Assembly (NCBI GenBank): GCA_905221605.1
Contig: CAJNDS010002523.1
Location: 1,051,098-1,091,097, forward strand
Direction of reading: 5' to 3'
Origin: Symbiodinium natans
Taxonomy: Eukaryota > Sar > Dinophyceae > Suessiales > Symbiodiniaceae
Length of the DNA: 40,000 nt
The notes beneath the pieces are model-generated. The model did no database searches. It saw nothing but the letters and a program-made list of their open reading frames with translations, and was not told the DNA's origin. Positions 1-8,376 of this stretch are shown one piece after another (within the stretch, counting starts at the first letter, position 1; every line of letters starts with the position of its first letter). A program made the position numbers and the translations under genes.

Positions 1-23
1 TTGCGGGAGCCGCGATGGCTCAT

Positions 24-208
24 GGGTTTAGGGTTTAGGGTTTAGGGTTTAGGGTTTAGGGTTTAGGGTTTAGGGTTTAGGGTTTAGGGTTTAGGGTTTA
101 GGGTTTAGGGTTTAGGGTTTAGGGTTTAGGGTTTAGGGTTTAGGGTTTAGGGTTTAGGGTTTAGGGTTTAGGGTTTAGGGTTTAGGGTTTAGGGTTTAGG
201 GTTTAGGG
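24..208. repeat. TTTAGGG telomere-type array, about 26 units
   Basis: Near-perfect head-to-tail TTTAGGG units, G-rich strand on plus. It lies 23 bp inside the window after a non-repeat sequence and is followed by unique DNA, so it is an interstitial array as seen here and not evidence of a chromosome end. Confidence 0.97.
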
Positions 209-351
209 AAAGGGCTCAGGGCTTCTAGGGTCGAAGGCAGGGCAGCTTCAAGAATGGGGGGGGGGCAGGCTGTGGTATGTTAACGAGGCTTATGGAGACA
301 AACAGCCCACCCTGAGGGTTTATGGCTTGGTCTTCAGTCTTCCCTAAGCCC
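209..351. other. Non-array island without recognised gene
   Basis: Mixed sequence with a 10-G run near 256-265. No convincing coding frame, RNA or inverted repeat seen. It is flanked by TTTAGGG on the left and CCCTAAA on the right. Confidence 0.6.
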
Positions 352-571
352 CAAACCCTAAACCCGAAACCCTAAACCCTAAACCCTAACTTCAGAAACC
401 CTAAACCCTAAACCCTAACTTCAGAAACCCTAAACCCTAAACCCTAAACCCTAAACCCTAAACCCTAAACCCTAAACCCTAAACCACAAGCTAAGCCCCA
501 AGCCCTAAACCCTAAACCCTAAACCCAAAAACCCTAAACCCTAAACCACAAGCTAAGCCCCAAGCCCTAGA
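352..571. repeat. CCCTAAA array with higher-order variants
   Basis: C-rich orientation on plus. Two variant blocks occur twice inside the array: one containing CCCTAACTTCAGAAACC (near 387 and 415) and one containing ACCACAAGCTAAGCCCC (near 484 and 546). The variant units were therefore copied together with their neighbours, as expected from tandem duplication of blocks. Confidence 0.93.
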
Positions 572-705
572 CCTTGCACCGGCTTAGCTGGGGTCTTGCA
601 GATGTACGCGCTGTCTTGCAACCTGGACTCCCCAACATGCTTCACGGTCCGCGGTCGAAGGTCCCATGATGATGCACGGCGCAAGGTTCATGTGAAAACC
701 GTAAA
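572..705. other. Unique island between two CCCTAAA arrays
   Basis: About 130 bp of non-repeat sequence. An AG acceptor-like site (CTTGCAG at 595-601) precedes a plus-strand open stretch, but other frames are also open and no family is recognised. Confidence 0.4.
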
Positions 706-868
706 GCCCTAAACCCTAAACCCTAAACCCTAAACCTGAAAGCCCTAAGCCCTAAGCCCTAAACCCTAAGCCCTAAACCCTAAACCCTAAACCCTAAACC
801 CTAAACCCTAAACCCTAAACCCTAAACCCTAAACCCTAAACCCTAAACCCTAAACCCTGAACCCTCGG
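706..868. repeat. CCCTAAA array with CCCTAAG variants
   Basis: Telomere-type array in C-rich orientation. The first third holds CCCTAAG and CCTGAAAG variants and the rest is nearly perfect. It is followed by an island of about 90 bp (869-957) whose minus strand has a short open segment at 863-903 between an AG and a GT; no family recognised. Confidence 0.95.
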
Positions 869-957
869 AGGGCCTTCGCTTGTACAGCACCTCCTCGCTT
901 TGCCTGGGCTGCTGGGTTTTTTAGAGCTTAGAGTTTAGAGGGCTTCGTGGGCTGTAG

Positions 958-1067
958 GGGGTTTAGGGTTTAGAGTTTAGGGTTTAGGGTTTAGGGTTTA
1001 GGGTTTAGGGTTTAGGGTTTAGGGTTTAGGGTTTAGGGTTTAGGGTTTAGGGTTTAGGGTTTAGGGA
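958..1067. repeat. TTTAGGG array
   Basis: About 15 units, G-rich on plus. With the CCCTAAA array at 706-868 it brackets the 869-957 island in the common arrangement of C-rich left and G-rich right. Confidence 0.96.
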
Positions 1068-1170
1068 TGGAGGGCGGCCCAGCCCCTCCAGATTATGGGC
1101 TTCTGGGGTTTCTAGGGTGGCAAGGGCTAGCCCAGAAATGCCTCGGAAGCCAGAAAGCTGTGAACCGCAA

Positions 1171-1263
1171 CCCTTAGGGTTTAGGGTTTAGGGTTTAGGG
1201 TTTAGGGTTTAGGGTTTAGGGTTTAGGGTTTAGGGTTTGGGGTTTGGGGTTTAGGGTTTAGGG
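1171..1263. repeat. TTTAGGG array with TTTGGGG variants
   Basis: About 13 units; two adjacent TTTGGGG variants near 1237-1250. The preceding 1068-1170 is a unique island with no recognised feature. Confidence 0.95.
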
Positions 1264-1360
1264 CTAAAGAACCAGGCCGAGATGCAGAATGAGAGACTTG
1301 CTGTTCCATCCCATACAGGGGCACCAGCAGAGCAGGCAAATGCCTCAGGTTGCTCAACTG
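1264..1360 (+). other. Island with plus-strand open frame, unrecognised
   Basis: About 97 bp between TTTAGGG arrays. One plus frame stays open and reads KNQAEMQNERLAVPSHTG, a composition unlike the array translations. The minus strand also has open frames, so coding direction is not settled and this may be chance. Confidence 0.2.
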
Positions 1361-1409
1361 GGTTTAGGGTTTAGGGTTTAGGGGTTAGGGTTTAGGGTGC
1401 AGGGTTTAG
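1361..1409. repeat. Short degenerate TTTAGGG array
   Basis: Five to six units with substitutions, grading into unique DNA. Confidence 0.85.
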
Positions 1410-2036
1410 CGTTGAGGGTTCTCTGTGGATAATATCTGGACTTTAGGCGTCTTGGGCTTGGGGCTAAGGTTTGGGCTTAGTTTCATCCCTGAGCCCCTAA
1501 GCCTTGAACCCCACAACCCTAAACCCTAACCTAATTTGGGGATCTTCAGGGTTTGTGAGTTTAGCACTTCTGGCCTTAGGGCACTTGATGGCTTCGGAGC
1601 ATAGGGAGCCTGCTGGCTCGGTATTTCGAGCATCCCATCAAAAATTGGCCCGTCATCGTGAGGATCTGTCTTACAAGGGAGGGCAGGCCCCTAAGTGCTC
1701 CGGATTATTTCGTGTCTTCCCTGCAATTCTGATCGGAAGCGACCCCCCCCCCCTCCAGCTTTAGTTTTTCCAGATTTTTTCTCCAGAAGTTCGTCTGCCC
1801 TCCAATCCTCTTTGCTTGGGAGCTGTGAAGTTAGGGCACTTGCGCTCCTGGCAGTTCACCCAAGAAATAGCATGCCCTTGGCAACGGGGGCCGTGAGGCC
1901 TTGTCAAAGAGTTAGTTTGGGGAAACAGCCCTCCCACAACTGTCCTACCCGAACCCCCTAAATGGTCCCCAGGCCCGACGTATCGAAAGACCCCAAACAC
2001 CTGAACTATAAACCCTGAGACCGAGAAGAAGTGCAC
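1410..2036. other. Non-array stretch, no gene recognised
   Basis: About 630 bp with only isolated telomere-like words. Open frames of 86-91 codons exist on both strands and overlap each other (1504-1764 plus, 1761-2036 minus). None shows a recognisable motif, and they are best read as chance frames. Confidence 0.5.
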
Positions 2037-2085
2037 CGAAACCCTAAACCCTAAACCCTAAACCCTACACCCTAAACCCTAAGAA
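2037..2085. repeat. Short CCCTAAA array
   Basis: About six units, with a CCCTACA variant. Confidence 0.9.
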
Positions 2086-2942
2086 TTACGGGTATTTCGG
2101 GTCCTCGGGTCCAGGGCTTCGGGTTTAGGCCTTAGCGGGGTTTGGAGTTTACGTGTTCGGTCTAGAGTTCACAAGAGACCCCCCTAGCCTGAACCCCAAA
2201 CCCTGAACGGTCCAAGAAGCTCTCGACGTAGTTCGTCACATCATACCTTGAGACGGTGGCAACTCTAAACCCTACAAGCCCTACACGCTCCACTACGAGC
2301 CCGATTTTAAAACTCCCCAGGCCCTCCGTTTAAAACCCCACAAGCCTTACAACACCCCATAAACCCTGAAGCCCCATAACCCATGTAATCCCTAAAAACT
2401 CTATAAGATGGAGACGCAGCAGCCGTGGCTTGCGGTGCTGTGGACAGAAAGTGCTTCCTTGCCCCATATCTGTAGGACTTCACGGGATTTAGGGATTTAC
2501 GGGGATGTCGGATTTAGTCTTTGTTTTGGTTAAGGGGCTTTAGGGTTTACAGGGATTTAGCAGGGATTACGGGTTTGCAAGACATCAAGGGGGACTACGG
2601 TATTGAGGGATGTCGGGCTTCAAAGGATTGAGGGTTTTAGGGTTCTAGGGTTTTAGGGTTTTAGGGTTTTAGGGGTTTAGGGTTTTAGGGCTTAGGGTTT
2701 AGCATCTCAAGTTCAAGCCTTCACTAGTTCATCAGCTCTTCAGGCGCCCGAAAAGTACCATATCAATCCCATACCATGAAGATACGAAAAAAGATTCACA
2801 CAGAACTCAAACCCCTAAGCCCTAAACCCTAAACCCCTGGGAACCCTCTGCCTTGAACCCTAAAACCCGAAGCCCTGAACACTAAACCCTAGGCCCTGAA
2901 CCCTAAACCCCAATCCCCAAATCCCAAACAGGGTTTTGGCGT
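2086..2942. repeat. Degenerate telomere-like region with TTTTAGGG block
   Basis: Scattered CCCTAAA-like and GATTTAGGG-like words in unique DNA. At 2631-2702 there is an 8-bp TTTTAGGG block. A plus-strand frame near 2406-2465 (AAAVACGAVDRKCFLAPYL) is open but short and unassigned. Confidence 0.6.
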
Positions 2943-2944
2943 GT

Positions 2945-3006
2945 TGTGATAGTATACTTGTCAAGGGACCATAAGGGAAGACTCTTAGTAATGATTCCGA
3001 CCCCTT
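2945..3006. repeat. Dispersed repeat family G, copy 1
   Basis: About 62 bp, clearly related to 9574-9636. Both copies share AAGGGACCATAAGGGAA and end with ATTCCGACCCCT. No terminal inverted repeat is evident, so the class of element is unknown. Confidence 0.75.
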
Positions 3007-3042
3007 TAGTAGCCACAAGCACCCAACCTGACTTTCCAGGCC

Positions 3043-3385
3043 CTAAACCCTAAACCCTATACCCTAAACCCTAAACCCTAAACCCTAAACCCCCCCCTTG
3101 TCTCATCCGCGGCGCTTCTTGTCCGGAAATCGTTGCATCAAGTTCTCCATGGTGCCTCAATCCTGCGATGGGTCGGTTTGGGCTGGGGGGGCCCGAGACT
3201 CGAATCCCCCCTAAACCCTAAATCCGAAACCCTAAACCTTAAACCCTAAACCCTAACCTAGGAACCTCAAGCCCTTCTTGAACACCTCAAAGGTGTCATG
3301 GGCCGGGTCAGAGCTACGGACAAACCGGAACCTTAGAGAGCTGACCTTACGAACCCTAAACCCTAAACCCTAAACCCTAAACCCT
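3043..3385. repeat. Three short CCCTAAA arrays with unique spacers
   Basis: Arrays at 3043-3091, 3217-3261 and 3353-3385. The spacer 3092-3216 is GC-rich and carries a tRNA B-box-like word that I rejected. The spacer 3262-3352 shows nothing recognisable. Confidence 0.88.
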
Positions 3386-3475
3386 CTTAAGGGAGGCTGG
3401 CTCCAGGAGGGCATAGAGCCCAAGGTTCACTACTACTCCCCACTACTCGCGCTTCCCCAAGCTTCCCTAATTCAG

Positions 3476-3541
3476 GGTTTAGGGTTTAGGGTTTAGGGTT
3501 TAGGGTTTAGGGTTTAGGGTTTAGGGTTTAGGGTTTAGGGT
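3476..3541. repeat. TTTAGGG array
   Basis: Nine to ten near-perfect units. Immediately after it, CACCTCCAAGTAG (3543-3555) resembles the right end of element family A. Confidence 0.95.
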
Positions 3542-3797
3542 TTCACCTCCAAGTAGTGCCCCTACCACGCAGGCCCCACTGCAAACACTCAGAACCTCCT
3601 ACCGAAACGACATGATCGAACTACTGACTTCTATAGCGACAGAAAAGCTGAGCTTGGACAGGCTTCCGAGCTTTCGGAAAATTCGGTTACCAGAGTTTGA
3701 CACCAAGTGCCTTGCCCGAAATAAAACGCATCAACGCGTTTGACGCTGACGGCCTCGCACGAGTTCCCGAAAGAATGGCGGAAGAACGACTCCCACC
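3542..3797. other. Unique 250-bp island, several open frames
   Basis: Balanced composition unlike the surrounding arrays. One plus frame is open from about 3598 to a stop near 3741 and contains NDMIELLTSIATEKLSLDR; another plus frame is open to the end with DADGLARVPERMAEE; two minus frames are also open over most of it. A frameshifted coding remnant is possible, but direction cannot be decided by eye. Confidence 0.3.
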
Positions 3798-3866
3798 CGA
3801 AACCTTAAACCCCAAACCCCCTGAAGCCTAAGCAAGCCCCAAGAGCCCTAAGCCCCTTGAAGCCCT

Positions 3867-3975
3867 AAGGGTTTAGGGTTTAGGGTTTAGGGTTTAGGGT
3901 TTAGGGTTTAGGGTTTAGGGTTTAGGGTTTAGGGTTTAGGCTTTAGGGTTTAGGGTTTAGGGTTTAGGGTTTAGG
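3867..3975. repeat. TTTAGGG array
   Basis: About 15 units. It follows CCCTAAG directly, so C-rich and G-rich repeats meet head-on without an island. Confidence 0.95.
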
Positions 3976-4090
3976 GGAGCCTGAACCCCTCAACTCCCCC
4001 TGAGCCCTCAACCCTCTGTCCTGCAGCAACCGCGACTTTGACGTAGACAGGTGGGAACTTCACCCTACCTAAAAAAGCTGTCCTCTACAG

Positions 4091-4128
4091 GGCGGAGAAT
4101 CTGAAACAGCTCGGACACGCGGGCTGCG
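4091..4128 (+). CDS. Possible micro-exon, LKQLGHAGC peptide
   Basis: A 38-nt open segment follows a TCCTCTACAG acceptor-like site and ends before GTACGT, a good donor match. One frame reads [12 protein letters not shown]. This faintly resembles the leucine-lysine short repeats common in algal proteins, but I cannot assign a family. Short length and frame choice make this weak. Confidence 0.15.
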
Positions 4129-4149
4129 GTACGTCCCAGGGCTAGGTTT

Positions 4150-4481
4150 AGCGTTTAGGGTGTGTAGGGTTTGGGGTTTGGGGTTTGGGGTTTGGGGTTT
4201 GGGGTTTGGGGTTTGGGGTTTGGGGTTTGGGGTTTGGGGTTTGGGGTTTGGGGTTTGGGGTTTGGGGTTTGGGGTTTGGGGTTTGGGGTTTGGGGTTTGG
4301 GGTTTGGGGTGTGGGGTTTGGGGTTTGGGGTTGGGGGTTTGGGGTTTGGGGTTTGGGGTTTGGGGTTTGGGGTTTGGGGTTTGGGGTTTGGGGTTTGGGG
4401 TTTGGGGTTTGGGGTTTGGGAATTGGGGTTTGGTGTTTGGGGTTTGGGGTTTAGGGTTTAGGGTTTAGGGTTTAGGGTTTA
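4150..4481. repeat. TTTGGGG array flanked by TTTAGGG
   Basis: About 40 units of TTTGGGG (4168-4452), then TTTAGGG to 4481. TTTGGGG contains no stop codon in any frame, which explains the three overlapping plus-strand open frames of 89-102 codons here. Those are repeat translations and not genes. The G4 runs make this strand a strong G-quadruplex former in principle. Confidence 0.96.
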
Positions 4482-4611
4482 ATTAGGGTTTAGGGGGCGT
4501 TTAGGGTTGAAGGTAATTCGGGATTAAAACTGACTGAGGAATCCTAGGCTAGGGCTCAGGGTCTAGGATTCGAATCAGGTCTAGGGCATGAAACATCTGA
4601 TTAGGTAGCTA

Positions 4612-4700
4612 CTTCGAGGTTCCTGGGCACTTGTAAGTAGGGTTTGCTATCACGTTTCGAGCACTTACAACCATACTTGCAAATACCCGCGAGCCCTCAA
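4612..4700. mobile_element. Degenerate family A element
   Basis: Left end CTTCGAGGTTCCTGGGCACTT follows TA; right end reads CCCGCGAGCCCTCAAG. The interior has the family's ACTTGTAAGTAGGG and ACTTACAACC arms. It is diverged compared with the copies at 10370 and 23033. Confidence 0.45.
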
Positions 4701-4722
4701 GAGACTCTAGATGCCAAACACT

Positions 4723-4832
4723 AAACCCTAAACCCTAAACCCTAAACCCTAAACCCTAAACCCTAAACCCTAAACCCTAAACCCTAAACCCTAAACCCTC
4801 AGCCTAAAAACCTCAACCCTAAACCCTAAAAC
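4723..4832. repeat. CCCTAAA array
   Basis: About 11 perfect units (4723-4799), then a broken tail to 4832. A family A-like right end (ACCCGTGAACCTGCAACTTGG-like words near 4847) follows but is too diverged to call. Confidence 0.93.
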
Positions 4833-4884
4833 CGTACTTCCTAATACCCGTGAACCTGCAACTTGGCCCTGCAGGGCTTCAAGC

Positions 4885-5100
4885 GGTTAGGGTTTAGGGC
4901 TTGGGGTGTTTAGGGTTTAGGGTTTAGGGTTTAGGGTTCAGGGTTTAGGCTCTAGGGTCGAGTCTAGGGTCTAGGGTTTAGGGTGGCCGTTTAGGGCTGA
5001 CGGTTGAGGTGTTTTGGGTTGGGGACTCGGGTGCAGGGTTTAGGTGGTGGAGTTCAGGGGGTTTAGACATCAGGGCTTCAGCCCTGGACCCCAAACCAAA
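4885..5100. repeat. Degenerate TTTAGGG-like region
   Basis: Four good units at 4915-4945 surrounded by TCTAGGG, TTCAGGG and GTGCAGGG variants. No coding signal seen. Confidence 0.75.
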
Positions 5101-5399
5101 CCGTCAACCCCAACCCTAACCCCCCCCCCCACCCACCCCTAAACCCCGAAGCCTCTAAACCCCAAATCCTGATGCCCCAAAACCTACACCCTCAAGCATC
5201 AAGCCTGTGTCCCTCGACCCTTCGTCCGATGTCCTACAGCCCTGTAGGGTTTAGGGTTTACCATAAACACGAAGGGAACTCACAAGGGAACCCCCGGGAA
5301 GGGTCTAGCGGGGACAGCATAGGAACATTAGGAAGGCCTCTGGTCCCTGTCTGCCTGTATGCCATGTCTATGCCTACTAACTTTCTCGTTCTCTGCTAA
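5101..5399. other. C-rich non-array stretch, no gene recognised
   Basis: Contains a C9 run near 5122 and an open plus frame of 75 codons (5172-5399) without recognisable motif; half of that frame is telomere-like or proline/serine-rich by composition. Confidence 0.45.
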
Positions 5400-5587
5400 C
5401 CCTAGCCCTACACCCCACACCCCACACCCCACACCCCACACCCTGCACCCTGCACCCTGCACCCTGCACCCTGCACCCTGCACCCTGCACCCTGCACCCT
5501 CCACCCTACACCCTACAACCCAAACCCTAAACCCTAAATCCTAAACTCTAAGCCCTGAACCCTGAAACCCCAAACCCTAAACCCTAC
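5400..5587. repeat. CACCCCA and CACCCTG heptamer arrays
   Basis: CACCCCA units (5410-5444) switch to CACCCTG units (about eight copies, 5445-5500), then grade into CCCTAAA-like words. The abrupt switch between homogeneous variants suggests separate local amplifications. Confidence 0.92.
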
Positions 5588-5690
5588 GCTGTGGCGCCCG
5601 GGGTTTCCCTGGGTTTGCGACTGAGGTAGATCCGGCCGAGGCGTGGGTGCGCAAGAAAACGCCTTCAGGAGACCGGGGGGTCCTCTTCAC
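5588..5690 (+). CDS. Possible coding island, unrecognised
   Basis: GC-rich island between CCCTAAA-like (left) and TTTAGGG (right) repeats. One plus frame is open throughout and reads FATEVDPAEAWVRKKTPSGD over its middle, with mixed charged residues. Two of the three minus frames are broken by stops. No family recognised; exon boundaries cannot be fixed. Confidence 0.3.
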
Positions 5691-5693
5691 CCA

Positions 5694-5812
5694 AGGGTTT
5701 AGGGTTTAGGGTTTAGGGTTTAGGGTTTAGGGTTTAGGGTTTAGGGTTTAGGGGTTTAGGGGTTTAGGGGTTTAGGGGTTTAGGGGTTTAGGGGTTTAGG
5801 GTTCAGGGTTTA
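5694..5812. repeat. TTTAGGG array switching to TTTAGGGG
   Basis: Eight units of the 7-bp form, then about six units of the 8-bp form TTTAGGGG from about 5748, then degenerate copies. Confidence 0.95.
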
Positions 5813-6013
5813 GGCTTGAGGGTGTAGGGTTTCGTGTGTTGAAGTAGCACAAGTAAAGCTCTACCCCGCCCTCCGAAAAAGAGCCCTCACGCATCCTCCG
5901 CCACCCGGCTGCCCCTCCAAGCATTCGGCAAAGTTTTCAAGCCCATAAACCTAAATGCCGAAAACCCAATACGGCTTATTGGAAACTAGGCTGCCCAGTA
6001 ACCTCGGCTTAAG

Positions 6014-6101
6014 AAGGGTGCCCTTTTTGCTTAAAGGGCTTTACAAAGGAACCTAAGCCCCCCCAAAAAGGGAATACGGGTACTACTGGGCATCCTAGGA
6101 A
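6014..6101. repeat. Dispersed repeat family F, copy 1
   Basis: Shares GAAGGGTGCC..TTTTGCTTAAAGGG..AAGGGAAT..CTACT.GGG..CTAG with 18580-18669 and 38567-38650 in the same order and spacing. The other two copies carry a CCTAAA telomere word in the middle. Confidence 0.65.
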
Positions 6102-6562
6102 CAGTCCCAAGAGGGCCTAAAAACCCTAAAAAAAAACCCAAGCCCTAAAAACCCTAAACCCTAGAAACCCTCAACCCTAAAGGCGAAAAAGCCTAACCCC
6201 TAAAAGCCCTAAATACCCCAAACCCTGAAAGCCCCCTAAACCCTGAAAACCCAGAAACCCCAAAAACCCTGAAAACCCGAAAAATTCCTGAACACTCGAA
6301 AACCCTGAAAATCCCAACAACCCTCAAACCCTAAACCCTGAAAGGGCCAAACCCTGAAAACTCCAAAACACTCTAAAAACCCTAAAACCCTAAACCTTGA
6401 AAAACCCTGAAAACCCCCAAAACCTGCAAAAACCCTGAAAACCCTAAAACCCTCAACGCCCTCAACCGGGCCCTAAACCCTAAACCCTAAACCCTAAACC
6501 CTAAACCCTAAACCCTAAACCCTAAACCCTAAACCCTAAACCCTAAACCCTAAACCCTAAAC
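6102..6562. repeat. Degenerate ACCCTGAAA region leading into CCCTAAA array
   Basis: 6102-6475 is built from AACCCTAAAA and ACCCTGAAAA words. From 6476 it becomes a clean CCCTAAA array of about 12 units that abuts the exon candidate at 6563. Confidence 0.92.
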
Positions 6563-6634
6563 GCCAGACATGGACAGCGATGAGGCCCAGAGCCTCGCTG
6601 TGAGCTCAGGGCGGTTCAGGTAGCCTTGGCCCAC
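6563..6634 (-). CDS. Adenylate-forming (AMP-binding) enzyme segment, one exon-like piece
   Basis: On the minus strand a 72-nt (24-codon) open segment runs from after CCCTGAAG to before GTTTAGGG, an AG and GT pair that would make a phase-0 exon. It begins VGQGYLNRPELTARLW. GYLNRPELTA is the hallmark region of AMP-binding enzymes, including acyl-CoA synthetases and peptide-synthetase A domains (region before core A7), which activate carboxylic acids with ATP. The rest (ASSLSMSG) does not fit the usual continuation. No other part of such a domain is visible nearby, so this is a lone exon or a relic. The motif is seen directly; the enzyme role is family knowledge. Confidence 0.5.
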
Positions 6635-6654
6635 CTTCAGGGAGCAGGGGGTGA

Positions 6655-6895
6655 GGGGTTTTGGGGTTTGGGGTTTAGGGTTTAGGGTTTGGGGTTGAGG
6701 GGTTTTGAGGGGCTTTGAGGGGCTTTGAGGGGCTTTGAGGGGCTTTGAGGGGTTTTGAGGGGTTTTGAGGGGTTTAGGGGTTTTGGGGTTTAGGGGTTTT
6801 GGGGTTTAGGGGTTTAGGGGTTTAGGGTTTAGGGTTCAGGGTTTTGGGTTTTGGGTTTTGGGCTTTGGGTTTTGGGCTTCATGAAGTTTAGAGCT
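6655..6895. repeat. TTTGGGG, TTTGAGGGGC and TTTTGGG block repeats
   Basis: Successive short homogeneous blocks: TTTGAGGGGC decamers (6705-6770), TTTAGGGG/TTTTGGGG mixtures, TTTAGGG, then GGTTTTG units. Together they form the G-rich right flank of the 6563-6634 segment. Confidence 0.9.
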
Positions 6896-7019
6896 TGAGG
6901 GGCTTGACGGGCTTCGGGAAGTTTGGGAAGCTCGCAATGAGGGCTCGTAGGGGAACCGTGGCTTTGGGCTTCGGGGATTTGGGGGCTTGTTGGGCGTTGT
7001 GGGCTTGACGCGGCATTAA

Positions 7020-7190
7020 GCACCTAAGGTTTGCAAAGGAGATGCTCTCGGAAGTTGCAAGGCTCCTACTGACCGCCATCGATTTCCCTGCACGAGCTTC
7101 GTGATCTTGCGAAGAAGCAACAGGCGCATGGGCAGCTATCACTGGCTACTAAGCTGGAGAAGCTGGAACTACCACTGGTGGTAACCTAGT
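7020..7190 (+). other. Unique island, coiled-coil-like open frame
   Basis: After a TGA at 7069, a plus frame stays open to about 7183 and contains LHELRDLAKKQQAHGQLSLA followed by TKLEKLELPLV, ending before GTAACC. It is rich in K, E, Q and L with heptad-like spacing. The minus strand is also open (APVASSQDHEARAGKS) and has a GTCAGT donor-like site, so strand is not certain. Confidence 0.25.
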
Positions 7191-7394
7191 TTGCGGCAGT
7201 TCTAAACCCTACCCATGACTACACATGAGCTTGCAAGTAGAACGCTAGGTTTCAGTCTCGGATGACACCCTAAGCCATCAGACCCCACCCTTGAACCACC
7301 TCCCAGGCAACGCAGCTCGGGTTAGGAAATCCTAGCCTCCTCCCTCCCCACTCGCACCTGTGACCCAGAAATGCACAGCTCGCCTTCCTGGACA
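7191..7394. other. Non-array DNA, nothing recognised
   Basis: Unique sequence with no convincing frame, RNA or inverted repeat. Confidence 0.5.
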
Positions 7395-7577
7395 AAAGGG
7401 CAGATTAGGGCTTAAGGCTTAGGGCTTAGGGCTCAGGGTTAGGGCTGCGGGCTCAGGGCTCAAGGCTCAAGGCTAGTGTTCTTTGGGCTTTGGGCTTTGG
7501 GCTTTGGGCTTTGGGCTTTGGGCTTTGGGCTTTGGGCTTTGGGCTTTGGGCTTTGGGCTTTGGGCTTTGGGCTTTGG
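7395..7577. repeat. TTAGGGC words then TTTGGGC heptamer array
   Basis: About 14 units of TTTGGGC (7480-7577), preceded by GGCTTAGGG and GGCTCAGGG words. The unit has no stop codon on either strand, which explains the open frames at 7476-7685 plus and 7460-7780 minus. Confidence 0.95.
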
Positions 7578-7945
7578 GGGGAGGGTTGCGTAGAAATCAT
7601 ATCCCCGAGGAGCACTTGCATCCTCAATCCCAACGGAAAGAGAAAGCGTCCTAGCTTGTTGCAGGGCTTAGGGCTTAGCATGTAGGGTTTTGGGTTCAGG
7701 GTGCTGGCCTTACCTGAAGCACACGACAAAGGACAACGACAAACTGGAGAGGCACCGGCACCCTGCCTATAACAAGCCATCTCAGGACCCTAAACCCGGG
7801 TTTAGGATTTAGGGTTTAGGGTGTGAGGTTCAGTCCGCAAGGGTTCTAGAGTTCTGTGAGAGACCTATGCCTCGAACGACAAGGGCTCAGGATTTGATCC
7901 CAAACCCCTTAGTAGACTTCGGTCTTGGCAGTGGAGATGTTTGAG
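7578..7945. other. Unique stretch with short telomere-like words
   Basis: A plus frame near 7727-7780 (DNDKLERHRHPAYNKP) is open but short and unassigned. Otherwise nothing recognised. Confidence 0.4.
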
Positions 7946-8004
7946 GTTTAGGGTTTAGGGTTTAGGGTTTAGGGTTTAGGGTTTAGGGTTTAGGGTTTAG
8001 GGTG
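7946..8004. repeat. TTTAGGG array
   Basis: Eight near-perfect units. Confidence 0.95.
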
Positions 8005-8312
8005 CAGGGATGTCAAGGTTTGCCTGAATCAATGTACTTGGGGTCTTGGCGTCGGGGGTTGTTGGGGTAGTACCTGACCACAACGAGTCTTGAAACATGC
8101 AGGTGCTGTACGGGCTCCTAACATGGGAGCCCAGTTACCATATGAAAGTAAGGGGTCCCCTCTTTTTGGGTTGGGTACTTTATAAGTACAAGGGAACCTT
8201 AAGCCACAAAGGAAGCAAAGGGCAACACAGGGCTACCAAGTTAAGCAGTGACAAGCACTTCGGTCAGCAGCTTCGGCTGGAGCTATTTTAGAATGCGATA
8301 TCGCTCCCTCAA
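8005..8312. other. Unique 300-bp stretch
   Basis: Contains GTAAGGGGTCCCCTCTTTTT (8149-8168), similar to GGGGTCCCC words inside family D at 28820, so a diverged element piece is possible. The 64-codon plus frame 8097-8291 shows no motif. Confidence 0.4.
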
Positions 8313-8376
8313 CCTGAAACCCCCCAAACTCTCCTGCCCTTGTTCCTGAAACCCCCCAAACTCTCCTGCCCTTGTT
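8313..8376. repeat. Perfect tandem duplication of 32 bp
   Basis: Two adjacent identical 32-bp copies starting CCTGAAACCCCCCAAAC and ending CTGCCCTTGTT. Recent local duplication. Confidence 0.9.

Noticed and set aside
1-208. Chromosome end at the left edge
   Set aside because: Non-repeat sequence precedes the array, and similar arrays occur throughout in both orientations, so the array alone does not mark a telomere.
3160-3215. tRNA-like B box (GACTCGAATCCC)
   Set aside because: No matching A box, acceptor stem or anticodon arm could be drawn upstream.
4160-4468. Three overlapping open frames of 89-102 codons (GFGVWGL repeats)
   Set aside because: They are translations of TTTGGGG, which has no stop codon in any frame. 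All three frames are open equally, so there is no coding signal.
7460-7780. Open frames on both strands over the TTTGGGC array
   Set aside because: The repeat unit lacks stops on both strands; low-complexity product.
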